Source of the DNA: Solirubrobacteraceae bacterium
GTDB taxonomy: Bacteria > Actinomycetota > Thermoleophilia > Solirubrobacterales > Solirubrobacteraceae
DNA: 41,532 nucleotides
Direction of reading: 5' to 3'
Assembly: GCA_025934395.1 (NCBI GenBank)
Contig: JAICYC010000021.1
Location: forward strand, 1-41,532
Below are positions 24,406 through 32,754 of this stretch, in pieces. Position numbers and translations under genes: made by a program. The notes under the pieces were generated by a model that saw nothing but the letters and a program-made list of their open reading frames with translations, searched no databases and was not told the origin of the DNA. The number at the start of each line of letters is the position of its first letter. The first letter of the stretch is position 1.

Positions 24406-26163
24406 ATGTCATCTCAGAACGGCTCTCGCAACGGCAAGGTCTCGCCGGCGGCGTACCCGCCGCCGGTGGACTCCCGGAAGGAGTTCATCAAGCACGGGCT
24501 CGACCCCGAGGACGAGCTGATCGAGGTCGGCGTGGCGATCGTCGGCGGTGGCACCGCCGGGCTGGCCTGCGCCAACCGGCTGCTGCAGCTGCTCGGCGAC
24601 GACCCCGAGATGATGGAGCGTCTCGGCGAAGTGCCGGTCGCGGTGGTGGAGAAGGCGAAGACGTGCGGTGGGCACAACCTCTCGGGCGCGGTGATGCGGC
24701 CCGGACCGCTGCAGGAGCTGTTCCCCGAGCTGACCCGTGAGCAGTGGCGCCAGCAGGGCTTCGCGTTCGGAGAGGTGACGAAGGAGTCGGTGTACATGCT
24801 CACCGGCCCGAAGACCAAGCTCCCGGTCCCGATCCCGGCGGTGCCCAACTTCAAGAACCACGGGAACGAGGTCGTCTCGGTCTCGGCGCTGGCCCGTTAC
24901 CAGCAGCAGCAGGCCGAAGAGGGCGGCGCGTACGTCCTCACCGAGACATCGGCAACGCAGCTCGTCGTCGACGAGGGCCGCGTGGTGGGCGTTCGCTCCG
25001 GGGACAAGGGACGCGGCAAGGACGGCGAGCCGCTCGGCAACTTCGAGCCCGGCACCGACATCAAGGCGCGGGCCGTCGTGCTCGCGGAGGGCTGCTGGGG
25101 ACACCTCACCGGCGCCGCCATCCAGGAGTTCGGCCTCGCCGAGGGCCGCGAGCCGCAGGTGTGGGAGCTCGGCGTCAAGGAGGTGTGGAAGGTCAAGAAG
25201 CCTCTCGACCGCGTGATCCACACGTTCGTGCAGCCCTGGCCGCTGAAGGTCGCCGCCAAGTACGGGCAGCTGGGGGGGACGTGGATCTACCCGATGAAGG
25301 ACGAGAAGACCGGCGAGGACCTCGTCTCGATCGGGTTCGTGGTCGATCTGAACTACCGCGACGCCACCACCTCCGCGCACGACCTGCTGCAGACGTTCAA
25401 GACCCACCCCCTCGTGAGGGACATCCTCGAGGGCGGCGAGCGGGTGGCCTGGGGCGCCAAGGCGCTGCCCGGCGGGGGCTACTGGTCGATGCCCAAACTG
25501 TCGATGCCGGGGGCGGTCCTCGTGGGCGACGCCGGCGGGATGGTCGACACTGCGGCGCTGAAGGGGGTCCACCACTGCATCAGGTCCGGGATCCTCGCGG
25601 CAGAGTCGATCTACGCGGCGCTCAAGCGGGGCAGCAGCGACTTCTCCGACTACGAGGACGCCGTCGAGCGCTCCACGATCGGCACCGAGCTCTACCAGGT
25701 CCGCAACACGCGCCAGGCGTTCCAGAAGGGCTTCCTCGTCGGCAGCGCGCTGGCGGGGCCGTCGATCATGTCGAAGGGCAAGGTCCCTCCGGGGCGCCAG
25801 GAATGGCACCGCGACGACACCGAGCCGGTGTTCATCGGCAACACCAAGGACCGCTATCCCAAGCCGGACGGCAAGTACACGTTCGACAAGCTCTCCTCGG
25901 TCTTCATCACCGGCAACGCCACGCGCGACGACGCGCCCAACCACATCCGCGTCCAGAAACACGTGCCGCGCGAGCTCGCCGAGACGTGGCGCTGGATGTG
26001 CCCGGCGGGGGTCTACGAGATCCCCGAGGACGCGCCGGAGCACGGCGAGGTCGACGTGATCGTCAACTACACCAACTGCGTGCAGTGCGGCGCGATCACC
26101 GCCAAGGGCGGCCGCCTGACGACACCCGAGGGCGGCGACGGGCCGCTCTACCAGGTCACCTGA
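24406..26163 (+). CDS. Electron-transfer flavoprotein:ubiquinone oxidoreductase-like flavoprotein (ETF-QO/FixC)
   Basis: 585 residues with AGAGGAG upstream of the ATG. It passes electrons from reduced ETF to membrane quinone. The FAD dinucleotide fold is [18 protein letters not shown] (residues 43-60), followed by [10 protein letters not shown] and the FAD-binding [20 protein letters not shown] typical of ETF-QO. The C-terminal ferredoxin-like part has [11 protein letters not shown] (Cys532) and NCVQCGAIT (Cys558, Cys561). The fourth cluster ligand expected at 564 is Ile, so the usual 4Fe-4S set C...CxxCxxC is incomplete. Length and order otherwise match mitochondrial and bacterial ETF-QO. 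It is the third gene of the etf operon, followed by a terminator-type hairpin. Confidence 0.93.
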   Translation: MSSQNGSRNGKVSPAAYPPPVDSRKEFIKHGLDPEDELIEVGVAIVGGGTAGLACANRLLQLLGDDPEMMERLGEVPVAVVEKAKTCGGHNLSGAVMRPGPLQELFPELTREQWRQQGFAFGEVTKESVYMLTGPKTKLPVPIPAVPNFKNHGNEVVSVSALARYQQQQAEEGGAYVLTETSATQLVVDEGRVVGVRSGDKGRGKDGEPLGNFEPGTDIKARAVVLAEGCWGHLTGAAIQEFGLAEGREPQVWELGVKEVWKVKKPLDRVIHTFVQPWPLKVAAKYGQLGGTWIYPMKDEKTGEDLVSIGFVVDLNYRDATTSAHDLLQTFKTHPLVRDILEGGERVAWGAKALPGGGYWSMPKLSMPGAVLVGDAGGMVDTAALKGVHHCIRSGILAAESIYAALKRGSSDFSDYEDAVERSTIGTELYQVRNTRQAFQKGFLVGSALAGPSIMSKGKVPPGRQEWHRDDTEPVFIGNTKDRYPKPDGKYTFDKLSSVFITGNATRDDAPNHIRVQKHVPRELAETWRWMCPAGVYEIPEDAPEHGEVDVIVNYTNCVQCGAITAKGGRLTTPEGGDGPLYQVT

Positions 26164-26171
26164 GCGAAAAG

Positions 26172-26205
26172 CGCCTGCAGCGCCGAAACCCGGCAGGTGC
26201 AGGCG
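26172..26205 (+). terminator. Terminator-type hairpin after the etf operon
   Basis: Outer stem CGCCTGCA / TGCAGGCG (8 bp) enclosing a small inner stem GCCG / CGGC, followed by TGTTAT. It begins 8 bases after the ETF-QO stop. Confidence 0.55.
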
Positions 26206-26220
26206 TGTTATGACGGTGTG

Positions 26221-26787
26221 ATGCAGATCCTGAGAGCGAAGGTGGGCACGGCACCCCGGCGCCTGGCAGCGGCGCTTGCGTGCGGGCTCGCGCTGCTCGC
26301 GTGCGCCGCCGGCGCCGCCGCGGCCGCGACCGCGCCGACGGGGGCGCTCAGGACGCCCGCTGCCAAGCTGCCCGCGTCCGCGACGCTCGAAAGCTGCGTC
26401 ACCACCGGCGAACAGGCGGAACGCTCGGCCACGTTCGCGGGCGAAATGACCGCCGTGCCGGGCACGACACGGATGGCGATGCGCTTCGAACTGCTCGAGC
26501 GAGGCGAAGGCGAACCCGCGCCGCACGCGGTCACCTCCCCGGGGCTCGGCACGTGGCTGCGCGCCTCGCCCGGGATCAAGACCTTCAAGAACCTCGACAA
26601 GGTGATCGACCTGTCGGCGCCCGCCGCCTACCGCGCGCAGATCCGCTTCCGCTGGATCAACGCGCACAACCGCACGGTGAAGACGCTCGAACTCCGCACC
26701 CCCCGCTGCGCCCAGCCTGCGCTCGCGAGCCCGCCGCCCGGGGCAGCCGGGAACGCGGGCACCGGCGCGATGCTCAGCGGCGGATGA
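26221..26787 (+). CDS. Exported protein of unknown function
   Basis: 188 residues from ATG 26221 (MQILRAKVGTAPRRLAAALA); an in-frame GTG at 26197 lies inside the upstream hairpin and is unlikely. The Sec-type signal peptide (ALACGLALLACAAGAAAAATA) has probable cleavage near residue 35. The mature domain is about 110 residues of predicted beta sandwich (SATFAGEMTAVPGTTRMAMR; AQIRFRWINAHNRTVKTLEL). Two Cys (ESCVTTG and PRCAQP) could form a disulphide. The tail is Gly/Ala/Pro-rich. The family is not recognised; the strand pattern suggests a CARDB/Ig-like extracellular domain, weakly. TGTTAT lies nine bases before the ATG as a possible -10 box. Confidence 0.7.
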   Translation: MQILRAKVGTAPRRLAAALACGLALLACAAGAAAAATAPTGALRTPAAKLPASATLESCVTTGEQAERSATFAGEMTAVPGTTRMAMRFELLERGEGEPAPHAVTSPGLGTWLRASPGIKTFKNLDKVIDLSAPAAYRAQIRFRWINAHNRTVKTLELRTPRCAQPALASPPPGAAGNAGTGAMLSGG

Positions 26788-26848
26788 GCGCCCGCGTCCG
26801 GGACGCGCGCGGCACGATCGACCGTGCAGCCGCGCTCGGGTCGGCCGC

Positions 26849-26854
26849 TAGAAT
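26849..26854 (+). promoter_or_regulatory. -10 box of rpmE
   Basis: TAGAAT followed by nine bases (GTGGCGACC) and the ATG at 26864. No Shine-Dalgarno sequence, so near-leaderless. Confidence 0.45.
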
Positions 26855-26863
26855 GTGGCGACC

Positions 26864-27091
26864 ATGAAGGAGAGCATCCACCCCACCTACCAGCAGGTCC
26901 ACGTCACGTGCACCTGCGGCAACGAGTTCATAACGCGCTCCACGCGCGACTCCCTGCACGTGGAGGTCTGCTCGAACTGCCACCCCTTCTACACCGGCAA
27001 ACAGAAGCTGATGGACACAGGGGGCCGCGTCGAGCGCTTCCAGCGCCGCGTGGCGAAAGGGCGCCTGCACGCCGCCCGGTCGGCCAAGTAG
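26864..27091 (+). CDS. rpmE: 50S ribosomal protein L31, zinc-binding type
   Basis: 75 residues: [20 protein letters not shown], the C-x-C pair, then [20 protein letters not shown] with the C-x-x-C pair and the L31 signature HPFYTG. All four zinc ligands are present (C+ form), so a zinc-independent C- paralogue may exist elsewhere. The C-terminus [14 protein letters not shown] is normal. It opens the conserved run rpmE-DUF1385-prfA-prmC-tsaC-glyA. Confidence 0.97.
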   Translation: MKESIHPTYQQVHVTCTCGNEFITRSTRDSLHVEVCSNCHPFYTGKQKLMDTGGRVERFQRRVAKGRLHAARSAK

Positions 27092-27133
27092 CGGGGTGCC
27101 GGCCGCCGTCCGCCGAGACCGTCGGCCGCGATC

Positions 27134-28237
27134 GTGACCACGACCGCAACCCAGCTCCCCGCCGAGGACACGCGCGCGGCGCCGCCGTCACAGGCCGAGA
27201 ACGGCTCGTCCGCCGGCGCCGCAGAGCCGAGGCTGGGTGCAAGCGAAGAGCTCGGCCTGCAGGCCGGGCGGGATGCACCCCTCGGCGGCCAGGCGGTGCT
27301 CGAGGGCGTGATGATGCGCGGCGTCTCCACGTGGGCGGTGGCGGTGCGCAAGCCCACCGCCGAGCAGCTCGCGGAGGGCGTCTCGCCGCAGGAGGGCTCG
27401 GCCGGCGAGGTCGAGGTGACCACGTTCCCGCTGGAATCCGCCGCTCGGCGCCACCGTGCGCTGCGCATTCCGATCCTGCGCGGGGTGGTCGCGCTCGGGA
27501 GCTCGCTGGCGATCGGCTTCCGCGCGCTCGAGGTCTCTGCGAACGCGCAACTGCCCCCCGAGGAGGGTGAGGACCCGCAGGAGATCTCCAAGGGCCTGTG
27601 GGCGGGCACGGTGGTCGTCGCGCTCGCACTCGCCGTCGTGCTGTTCTTCCTCGTGCCCGTCGGGTTGACCAGCCTCATCAAGCACCAGCTCGGGTCCTCG
27701 CTGTTGTTCTGGCTCGTGGAGGGGCTGCTGCGAACAGCGATCTTCCTGGGCTACATGGCGGCGCTCTCGCGCGTGCGCGACCTGCGCCGGGTGTTCGAGT
27801 ACCACGGCGCCGAGCACAAGACCATCTCCTGCTACGAGGCGGGCCTCGAGCTCACGCCGCCGAACGCGCAGCGCTTCTCCCGCCTGCACCCCCGCTGCGG
27901 CACGAGCTTCCTGCTCGTCGTGATGATCGTCGCGATCTTCGTGTTCGCGCCGATCGGGCTGCCCGCGTGGTACTGGCTGCTGCTGACGCGCATCCTCGGC
28001 GTGCCGCTGATCGCGGGGATCTCCTTCGAGCTGATCAAGTTCGCGGGCCGCAACCGGTCGCGTGCATGGGTGCGAGCGGTGATGTGGCCCGGGATGAAGC
28101 TGCAGCTGCTCACCACCCGTGAGCCCGACCACGACCAGCTGGCCGTCGCGATCGCGGCGCTCGAGGCGGTGCTCGCACGCGAGAAGCCCGGCGATCTCTC
28201 CGCGGAGGACCTCGTCGGGCTCGAGGTGGTGGCCTAG
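27134..28237 (+). CDS. DUF1385-family membrane protein
   Basis: 367 residues from GTG 27134. Family hallmarks are LGGQAVLEGVMMRGVSTWAV and YHGAEHKTISCYEAGLELTP with LHPRCGTSFLL. Four to five membrane segments: around 158-182, 187-210, 258-278 and 282-305. The first 45 residues are a variable Ala/Glu-rich extension. Function is unknown, but across Firmicutes and Actinobacteria it is a constant neighbour of rpmE and prfA, hinting at translation or metal (His/Cys-rich AEHKT, HPRC) biology; that is inference. Its stop overlaps the 3' end of the convergent tetR by four bases. Confidence 0.92.
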   Translation: MTTTATQLPAEDTRAAPPSQAENGSSAGAAEPRLGASEELGLQAGRDAPLGGQAVLEGVMMRGVSTWAVAVRKPTAEQLAEGVSPQEGSAGEVEVTTFPLESAARRHRALRIPILRGVVALGSSLAIGFRALEVSANAQLPPEEGEDPQEISKGLWAGTVVVALALAVVLFFLVPVGLTSLIKHQLGSSLLFWLVEGLLRTAIFLGYMAALSRVRDLRRVFEYHGAEHKTISCYEAGLELTPPNAQRFSRLHPRCGTSFLLVVMIVAIFVFAPIGLPAWYWLLLTRILGVPLIAGISFELIKFAGRNRSRAWVRAVMWPGMKLQLLTTREPDHDQLAVAIAALEAVLAREKPGDLSAEDLVGLEVVA

Positions 28238-28848
28238 CCGGGCACCACCCGCGAGACCAGCTCCGTCCACCCCTCCTTCAACCGCTCCATCGGCAGTTCG
28301 CGCGCGAGCCCCAGGTACACGTAGAAGTCCGCGCCCAGCGCGACGAGCAGGGTCTCCGCGAGGTACTCGGCGTCACACCCCGGGTCGGCCTCCCGCAGCA
28401 GCAGCGTGACGTGCAGCCGGCTCACCTCGTAGGGGGGTGAGCTGAACCGCTCCGGCCCGATCTCCGCCGCGGCGAGGACCTCGGCGTGGTCGGCGATGAA
28501 GTCCAGCCGCCCGTGGCCGAACGCGATCAGCCGCTCGCGCGCGGGCGCGCCCGGCCCGAGCGGAGGCTCGCCCCTGATCAGCGCTTCCTGGAAAGCGCTC
28601 TCCCGCTCGCTCAGGACCGCCAGCGCGAGCGCCGAGCGCGACCCGAACCGGCGGAACAGCGTGCCCTTGCCGACGCCCGCGGCGGCTGCGATGTCCTCCA
28701 TCGAGGTGCACGACACGCCGCGCTCGGCGAACAGCCGCTGCGCAGCGCACAGGATCCGCTGGCGGTTTCGCGCCGCGTCGGCGCGCTCGACCGCCGCCGG
28801 GGCGAGCACCGGCAGCTCGATCGCGGGCGTCTGCTGCTCGGTCGGCAT
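28234..28848 (-). CDS. TetR-family transcriptional repressor
   Basis: 204 residues. The N-terminal helix-turn-helix reads RILCAAQRLFAERGVSCTSM, EDIAAAAGVGKGTLFRRFGS, a standard TetR DNA-binding domain at about residues 28-75. The ligand domain is helical with no recognisable specificity. The gene diverges from yceI. Two related palindromes, CGGACCGTAGTCCG (28867-28880) and CGGACCACGGTCCG (28909-28922), lie in the intergenic region. The -10 box TAGAAT lies six bases before the ATG, so the repressor mRNA appears leaderless and self-regulated, with the first palindrome just upstream of the -10 box. Confidence 0.92.
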   Translation of the reverse strand: MPTEQQTPAIELPVLAPAAVERADAARNRQRILCAAQRLFAERGVSCTSMEDIAAAAGVGKGTLFRRFGSRSALALAVLSERESAFQEALIRGEPPLGPGAPARERLIAFGHGRLDFIADHAEVLAAAEIGPERFSSPPYEVSRLHVTLLLREADPGCDAEYLAETLLVALGADFYVYLGLARELPMERLKEGWTELVSRVVPG

Positions 28849-28854
28849 GCCCTC

Positions 28855-28922
28855 ATTCTATCGAACCGGACCGTAGTCCGATTATGTGCTACAGTGGATC
28901 CAAGTAAACGGACCACGGTCCG
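28855..28922. promoter_or_regulatory. Divergent tetR/yceI control region with two operators
   Basis: Operators CGGACCGTAGTCCG (28867-28880) and CGGACCACGGTCCG (28909-28922) lie exactly 42 bp apart, four helical turns, so on the same DNA face. The tetR -10 box (minus) is TAGAAT at 28855-28860. Between the operators are TACAGT (28890-28895, plus) and CATAAT (28881-28886, minus), other -10 candidates. The layout fits repression of both genes by the adjacent TetR protein. Confidence 0.75.
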
Positions 28923-28995
28923 AAACGATCGGGAACCACAAGCTCTCGATCCGGGGCCGATCCCTTCCCACCACGACACACAGGAGCGATCCGAG

Positions 28996-29553
28996 ATGAG
29001 CGTTGCAGCCCCCCAGACCATCAACACCGGCACGTGGACGATCGACAAGGTCCACTCGCACGTGGGCTTCGCCGTGAAGCACATGGTCGTGTCGACCTTC
29101 CGCGGGACCTTCGAGGACTACGACGGCGCGCTGAGCGTCGCCGATGACGGAACCCCCCGGCTCGAGGGGCGCGTGAGCGTGGACTCGATCAAGGTCAAGG
29201 ACGAGAACCTCGCCGCGCACCTGGGCTCGCCGGACTTCTTCGACACGGCCAACCACAGCGAGATCACGTTCCGCTCGACGGGCGTGGACGTCGGCGAGGA
29301 CGGCCGCCTGGAGGTCGAGGGCGAGCTGAGCATCAAGGGCCACACGCACCCGGTGACCGGGCGCGGCAGCATCACCGGCCCCCACGAGGACATCGCCGGC
29401 AACGACAAGGTCGGCGTAGAGCTCGAGGCCGTGATCGACCGCCGCGAGTACGGCCTGGAGTGGAACGCTCCGCTGCCGAAGGGCGGCTTCGCCCTCGACA
29501 ACGACGTGAAGCTCGAGATCTCGCTCGAGCTGGTGCGTGAGGGCGCGCGATGA
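28996..29553 (+). CDS. YceI-family lipid-binding protein
   Basis: 185 residues, with AGGAG upstream of ATG 28996. The YceI lipocalin-like beta barrel is clear: GTWTIDKVHSHVGFAVKHMV, VSTFRGTFEDYDGALSV, VSVDSIKVKDENLAAHLGSP, DFFDTANHSEITFRSTGV and LSIKGHTHPVTGRGSI. There is no signal peptide, so it is cytoplasmic, as in many actinobacteria. YceI barrels bind isoprenoid quinones or similar lipids; the ligand here is unknown. It is coupled (ATGA) to an NADPH-dependent FMN reductase and divergent from tetR, suggesting an inducible response to quinone-like or electrophilic compounds (inference). Confidence 0.93.
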   Translation: MSVAAPQTINTGTWTIDKVHSHVGFAVKHMVVSTFRGTFEDYDGALSVADDGTPRLEGRVSVDSIKVKDENLAAHLGSPDFFDTANHSEITFRSTGVDVGEDGRLEVEGELSIKGHTHPVTGRGSITGPHEDIAGNDKVGVELEAVIDRREYGLEWNAPLPKGGFALDNDVKLEISLELVREGAR

Positions 29554-30113
29554 GCACCGTGCTCGGCATCTCGGGGAGCCTGCGCCGCGACTCGCACAAC
29601 ACGCGACTGCTGCGCGGTGCCGGCACCCTGCTGCCGCGGGACGCCGAGCTGGTCGTGTTCGACCGGCTCGGCGAGATCCCGCCGTTCAACGAGGACCAGG
29701 AGCACGACCCGCCCGAGCCGGTGCGGGCGCTCAAGGCGGCGATCGCGGGCGCGGACGCCCTGCTGCTCGCCACACCCGAGTACAACCACTCGCTCCCCGG
29801 CGCGCTGAAGAACGCGCTCGACTGGGTCTCGCGCCCGTTCGCGGACAACCCACTGCAGGGCAAGCGCGCCGCCGTGCTCGGCGCGAGCACAGGGCTGTTC
29901 GGCGCGGTGTGGGCGCAGGCCGAGGCGCGCAAGGTGCTCGGGGCGATCGGCGCAAGGGTGGTCGATCGCGAGCTGCCCATCGGGCAGGCCGCCGAGGCAC
30001 TCGGCAGCGATGGGCTGCCGCTGCACCGCGACGCCGTCGATGCCCTGTCGGCGACGCTCGACGAGCTGCTCGAGCGCGTGCCCGCCGAGACCGCGGCCTC
30101 CATCGCCGCCTGA
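29550..30113 (+). CDS. NADPH-dependent FMN reductase (flavodoxin-fold quinone reductase type)
   Basis: 187 residues, ATGA overlap with yceI. The FMN phosphate loop is GISGSLRRDSHNTRLLRGAG; the isoalloxazine loop is LLLATPEYNHSLPGALKNAL followed by DWVSRP, the usual signature of the ChrR/AzoR/ArsH-like FMN_red family; GKRAAVLGASTGLFGAVWAQ closes the fold. It reduces quinones, azo compounds or metals using NADPH. With YceI and TetR it forms a compact regulon. A strong hairpin follows three bases after the stop. Confidence 0.92.
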   Translation: MSTVLGISGSLRRDSHNTRLLRGAGTLLPRDAELVVFDRLGEIPPFNEDQEHDPPEPVRALKAAIAGADALLLATPEYNHSLPGALKNALDWVSRPFADNPLQGKRAAVLGASTGLFGAVWAQAEARKVLGAIGARVVDRELPIGQAAEALGSDGLPLHRDAVDALSATLDELLERVPAETAASIAA

Positions 30114-30115
30114 CC

Positions 30116-30150
30116 ACGCGCGCGCCGGCGCCGCAGCGGCGCCCGCGCGT
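30116..30150 (+). terminator. Strong hairpin after the yceI operon
   Basis: ACGCGCG pairs with CGCGCGT and GGCGCCGC with GCGGCGCC, separated by a 4-base bulge (CGCC) on the left arm only: 15 bp in all, nearly all GC. It begins three bases after the FMN-reductase stop and ahead of the prfA promoter. Confidence 0.6.
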
Positions 30151-30188
30151 CGCGCAGGCGGAGGCGCCGCGCGCCCGCGCGCGTGAGC

Positions 30189-30194
30189 TAGCCT
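30189..30194 (+). promoter_or_regulatory. -10 box of prfA, leaderless
   Basis: TAGCCT, seven bases, then the GTG start at 30202. There is no room for a ribosome binding site. Confidence 0.5.
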
Positions 30195-30201
30195 CGGGGC
30201 C

Positions 30202-31263
30202 GTGATCGAGGACCTCGTGGATCAGATCGAGTCCCGCTTCGCGGAGCTCGGCGAGCAGATGACCGACCCGGAGGTGATCGGCGACCGTGAGCGCTACGCG
30301 GAGGTGGGGCGCGCCTACCGCCAGCTCGAGCCCGCGGCGAAGCTCGCCGCGGAATGGCGTCTGGCCAGCGACGACGCGGCGGGTGCAGAGGAGCTGCTGG
30401 CCGAAGCGGGCGAGGACTCCGAGCTGCGCGAGCTGCTCACGACGGCGCGGGCGCGGATCGAGGAGCTCGTCGAGGAGATCCGCCTGGCGATGGTAGAGCG
30501 CGACCCCAACGACGACAAGAGCGTGATCGTCGAGATCCAGGGCGGCGCGGGCGGCGAGGAGGCGGGCCTGTGGGCGGGCGACCTCTACCGGATGCTCACC
30601 CGCTACGCCGAGCGACGCGGCTTCACGGTCGAGCCGCTCGAGGCGGGAGAGGGCAAGTACACGTTCGCGGTGAAGGGATCCCACTCGCCCCAGGACGGCG
30701 CCTACTCGGTGTTCAAGTACGAGGGCGGCACGCACCGCGTGCAGCGGATCCCCGCAACGGAGTCCCAGGGACGGATCCACACCTCCACGGCCACCGTGGC
30801 GGTGCTGCCCGAGGCTGAGGACGTTGACGTGGAGATCGACCCGGGCGACCTGCAGATCGACGTGTACCGCTCCTCGGGCCCGGGCGGCCAGTCGGTCAAC
30901 ACGACCGACTCGGCGGTGCGCATCACGCACAAGCCCACCGGGCTGGTGGTCTCGATGCAGGACGAGAAGTCCCAGCTGCAGAACCGCGAGAAGGCGCTGC
31001 GCGTGCTCCGCGCGCGGCTCTACGAGCGCGCGCTCGCCGAGCAGCAGGCCGAGCTCGCCGCCGACCGCCGCTCGCAGGTGGGCACGGGCGACCGCTCGGA
31101 GAAGATCCGCACCTACAACTACGGCGAGCGCCGCGTCACCGACCACCGCATCAAGCTCACGCTCCACAGCCTCGACCAGGTGCTCGAGGGCGAGCTCGGC
31201 GAGTTCACCGACGCGCTCCAGGCGGACGAGCGTCGCCGGCGGCTCGAGCGCGCCGCCGCGTGA
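30202..31263 (+). CDS. prfA: Peptide chain release factor 1
   Basis: 353 residues from GTG 30202. The stop-codon reading motif is PAT at 184-186 (RIPATESQGRIHTST), which marks RF1 and not RF2. The peptidyl-tRNA hydrolysis motif GGQ is at 228-230 (SSGPGGQSVNTTDSA). The N-terminal coiled-coil domain (1-100) and C-terminal RTYNYGERRVTDHRI are normal. It reads UAA and UAG. Its GGQ glutamine is the substrate of the next gene, prmC, with which it overlaps by GTGA. Confidence 0.97.
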   Translation: MIEDLVDQIESRFAELGEQMTDPEVIGDRERYAEVGRAYRQLEPAAKLAAEWRLASDDAAGAEELLAEAGEDSELRELLTTARARIEELVEEIRLAMVERDPNDDKSVIVEIQGGAGGEEAGLWAGDLYRMLTRYAERRGFTVEPLEAGEGKYTFAVKGSHSPQDGAYSVFKYEGGTHRVQRIPATESQGRIHTSTATVAVLPEAEDVDVEIDPGDLQIDVYRSSGPGGQSVNTTDSAVRITHKPTGLVVSMQDEKSQLQNREKALRVLRARLYERALAEQQAELAADRRSQVGTGDRSEKIRTYNYGERRVTDHRIKLTLHSLDQVLEGELGEFTDALQADERRRRLERAAA

Positions 31264-32096
31264 GCGGCACGGCGGCGCGGGACGCGCTCGACAGCGCGCG
31301 CATCGCGATCGCCGCAGCGGGCTGCGAGACCCCCCGCCTCGACGCGGAGCTCCTGCTCGCGCACGTGCTCGGCGTGGAGCGCGAGCGCCTGCTCCTGGAC
31401 GATCTGAGCGTGCGGGGTCCGGCGGTGCGCGCCTTCCAGGACGCCGTGCGCCGCCGCGCGGTGCTGCGCGAGCCCGTCGCCTACATCGTGGGCCGCCGCG
31501 GCTTCAGGCGCTTGGAGCTCGCCTGCGACCCGCGCGCGCTCATCCCGCGGCCGGAGACCGAGCTGCTCGTCGAAGCCGCGCTCGAGCTGCCGCACGGCGC
31601 GCGCGTCCTGGACGTGGGGACCGGCAGCGGCGCCGTGGCGCTCGCGCTCGCCGACGAGCGGCCGGATCTCGAGGTGAGGGGCAGCGACAGCAGCGTCCCC
31701 GCGCTCGCGCTGGCGCGCGAGAACGCCGGGCGACTCGGGCTCGACGTGGGCTTCCTGGAGGCCGACCTGCTCGCAGGCGTGCCCAACGGGCTCGACGCGG
31801 TGGTGGCGAACCTCCCGTACGTCGCCCTCGGCGAGCGCGACTCGCTCGCGCCGGAGATCCTGCGCCACGAGCCCGCCGAGGCGCTGTTCGCCGGAGCGGA
31901 CGGCCTCGATGCGATCCGTGCGCTCGCGGCACAGCTCGCGCAGCGCGCGCATGCGGGCGTGCGGTTCGTGGCAGTCGAGCACGGCGCGGGCCAGGCGCGG
32001 GCGGTGCGGGAGTTGCTCCAGGAGGCCGGGTTTGGGATCGTGCAATCGATCCGCGATCTGGCGGGTATCGAGCGAGTTGCAAAGGGAGCGAGATGA
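31260..32096 (+). CDS. prmC: Release factor glutamine methyltransferase
   Basis: 278 residues from GTG 31260, overlapping the prfA stop. The N-terminal helical domain (ETPRLDAELLLAHVLG; EPVAYIVGRRGFRRLEL) and IPRPETELLVE are typical PrmC. SAM motif I is VLDVGTGSGAVALALA. The catalytic NPPY is NLPY here (184-187), a substitution also common in other actinobacterial members. It N5-methylates the Gln of the RF GGQ motif. Its stop overlaps the tsaC start (ATGA), with AGGGAG upstream. Confidence 0.94.
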   Translation: MSGTAARDALDSARIAIAAAGCETPRLDAELLLAHVLGVERERLLLDDLSVRGPAVRAFQDAVRRRAVLREPVAYIVGRRGFRRLELACDPRALIPRPETELLVEAALELPHGARVLDVGTGSGAVALALADERPDLEVRGSDSSVPALALARENAGRLGLDVGFLEADLLAGVPNGLDAVVANLPYVALGERDSLAPEILRHEPAEALFAGADGLDAIRALAAQLAQRAHAGVRFVAVEHGAGQARAVRELLQEAGFGIVQSIRDLAGIERVAKGAR

Positions 32097-32731
32097 GCTA
32101 TTCGACGATCGAGGACAGCGACGCGGAGCAGCTCGCCGGCTGCCTGCAGGCCGGCGGCGTGGCGGTGTTCCCGACGGAGACCGTGTACGGGATCTGCTGC
32201 GATCCCGAGGACGAGGACGCCACGCAGCGCCTCTACAAGCTGAAGGGACGGCCCGCGCGGCGGGCGTGCGCGGTGATGTGGTTCGCGCTGGAGCCCGCGC
32301 TCGAGGAGCTCGAGCACGAGCTCGTGGGCGCTGAGGAGCGCGCGCTGCGCGCGTTGCTGCCGGGCCCCGTCACCGTGCTGCTGCCCAACCGCGCGCGGCG
32401 CTTCGCCGCGGCCTGCCGCACCGACCTCTCCACCCTCGGGCTGCGCGTGCCGCAGCTCCCGGACGCGTTCGCCGCGCTCGCGCAGGTCGAGCAGCCCGCG
32501 CTGCAGACCAGCGCCAACATGTCCGGCGAGCCCGACGCGCGCACGCTCGACGCGGTCCCGGAGACGATCCGCGAGGGGGCCGACGTGGTGCTCGACGGCG
32601 GGGAGCTCGGCGGCACACCCTCGACGGTGATCGACCTGCGCGACTACGCCACCACGCGGCGCTGGCACATGCTGCGTGAGGGGGCGATGCCGGGCGAGGA
32701 GGCGCACGCGCGGCTCGATGCGCTCCGGTAG
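32093..32731 (+). CDS. tsaC: Threonylcarbamoyl-AMP synthase (TsaC/Sua5/YrdC family)
   Basis: 212 residues from ATG 32093, coupled to prmC by ATGA. The YrdC core is GGVAVFPTETVYGICCDPED, then RLYKLKGRP (basic active-site patch), LLPGPVTVLLPN, LGLRVPQLPDAF and the signature LQTSANMSGEPDA, ending STVIDLRD. It makes threonylcarbamoyl-AMP from Thr, bicarbonate and ATP for the t6A37 tRNA modification. Only the YrdC domain is present (TsaC length), without the Sua5 C-terminal domain. Its place after prfA-prmC is conserved in many bacteria. Confidence 0.93.
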   Translation: MSYSTIEDSDAEQLAGCLQAGGVAVFPTETVYGICCDPEDEDATQRLYKLKGRPARRACAVMWFALEPALEELEHELVGAEERALRALLPGPVTVLLPNRARRFAAACRTDLSTLGLRVPQLPDAFAALAQVEQPALQTSANMSGEPDARTLDAVPETIREGADVVLDGGELGGTPSTVIDLRDYATTRRWHMLREGAMPGEEAHARLDALR

Positions 32732-32742
32732 GGCGCTCCTGC

Positions 32743-32748
32743 TAGCCT
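32743..32748 (+). promoter_or_regulatory. -10 box of the glyA leader
   Basis: TAGCCT lies just upstream of the ZTP aptamer, so transcription would begin near 32755 and the aptamer would sit at the 5' end of the mRNA. Confidence 0.45.
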
Positions 32749-32754
32749 CGTTGG

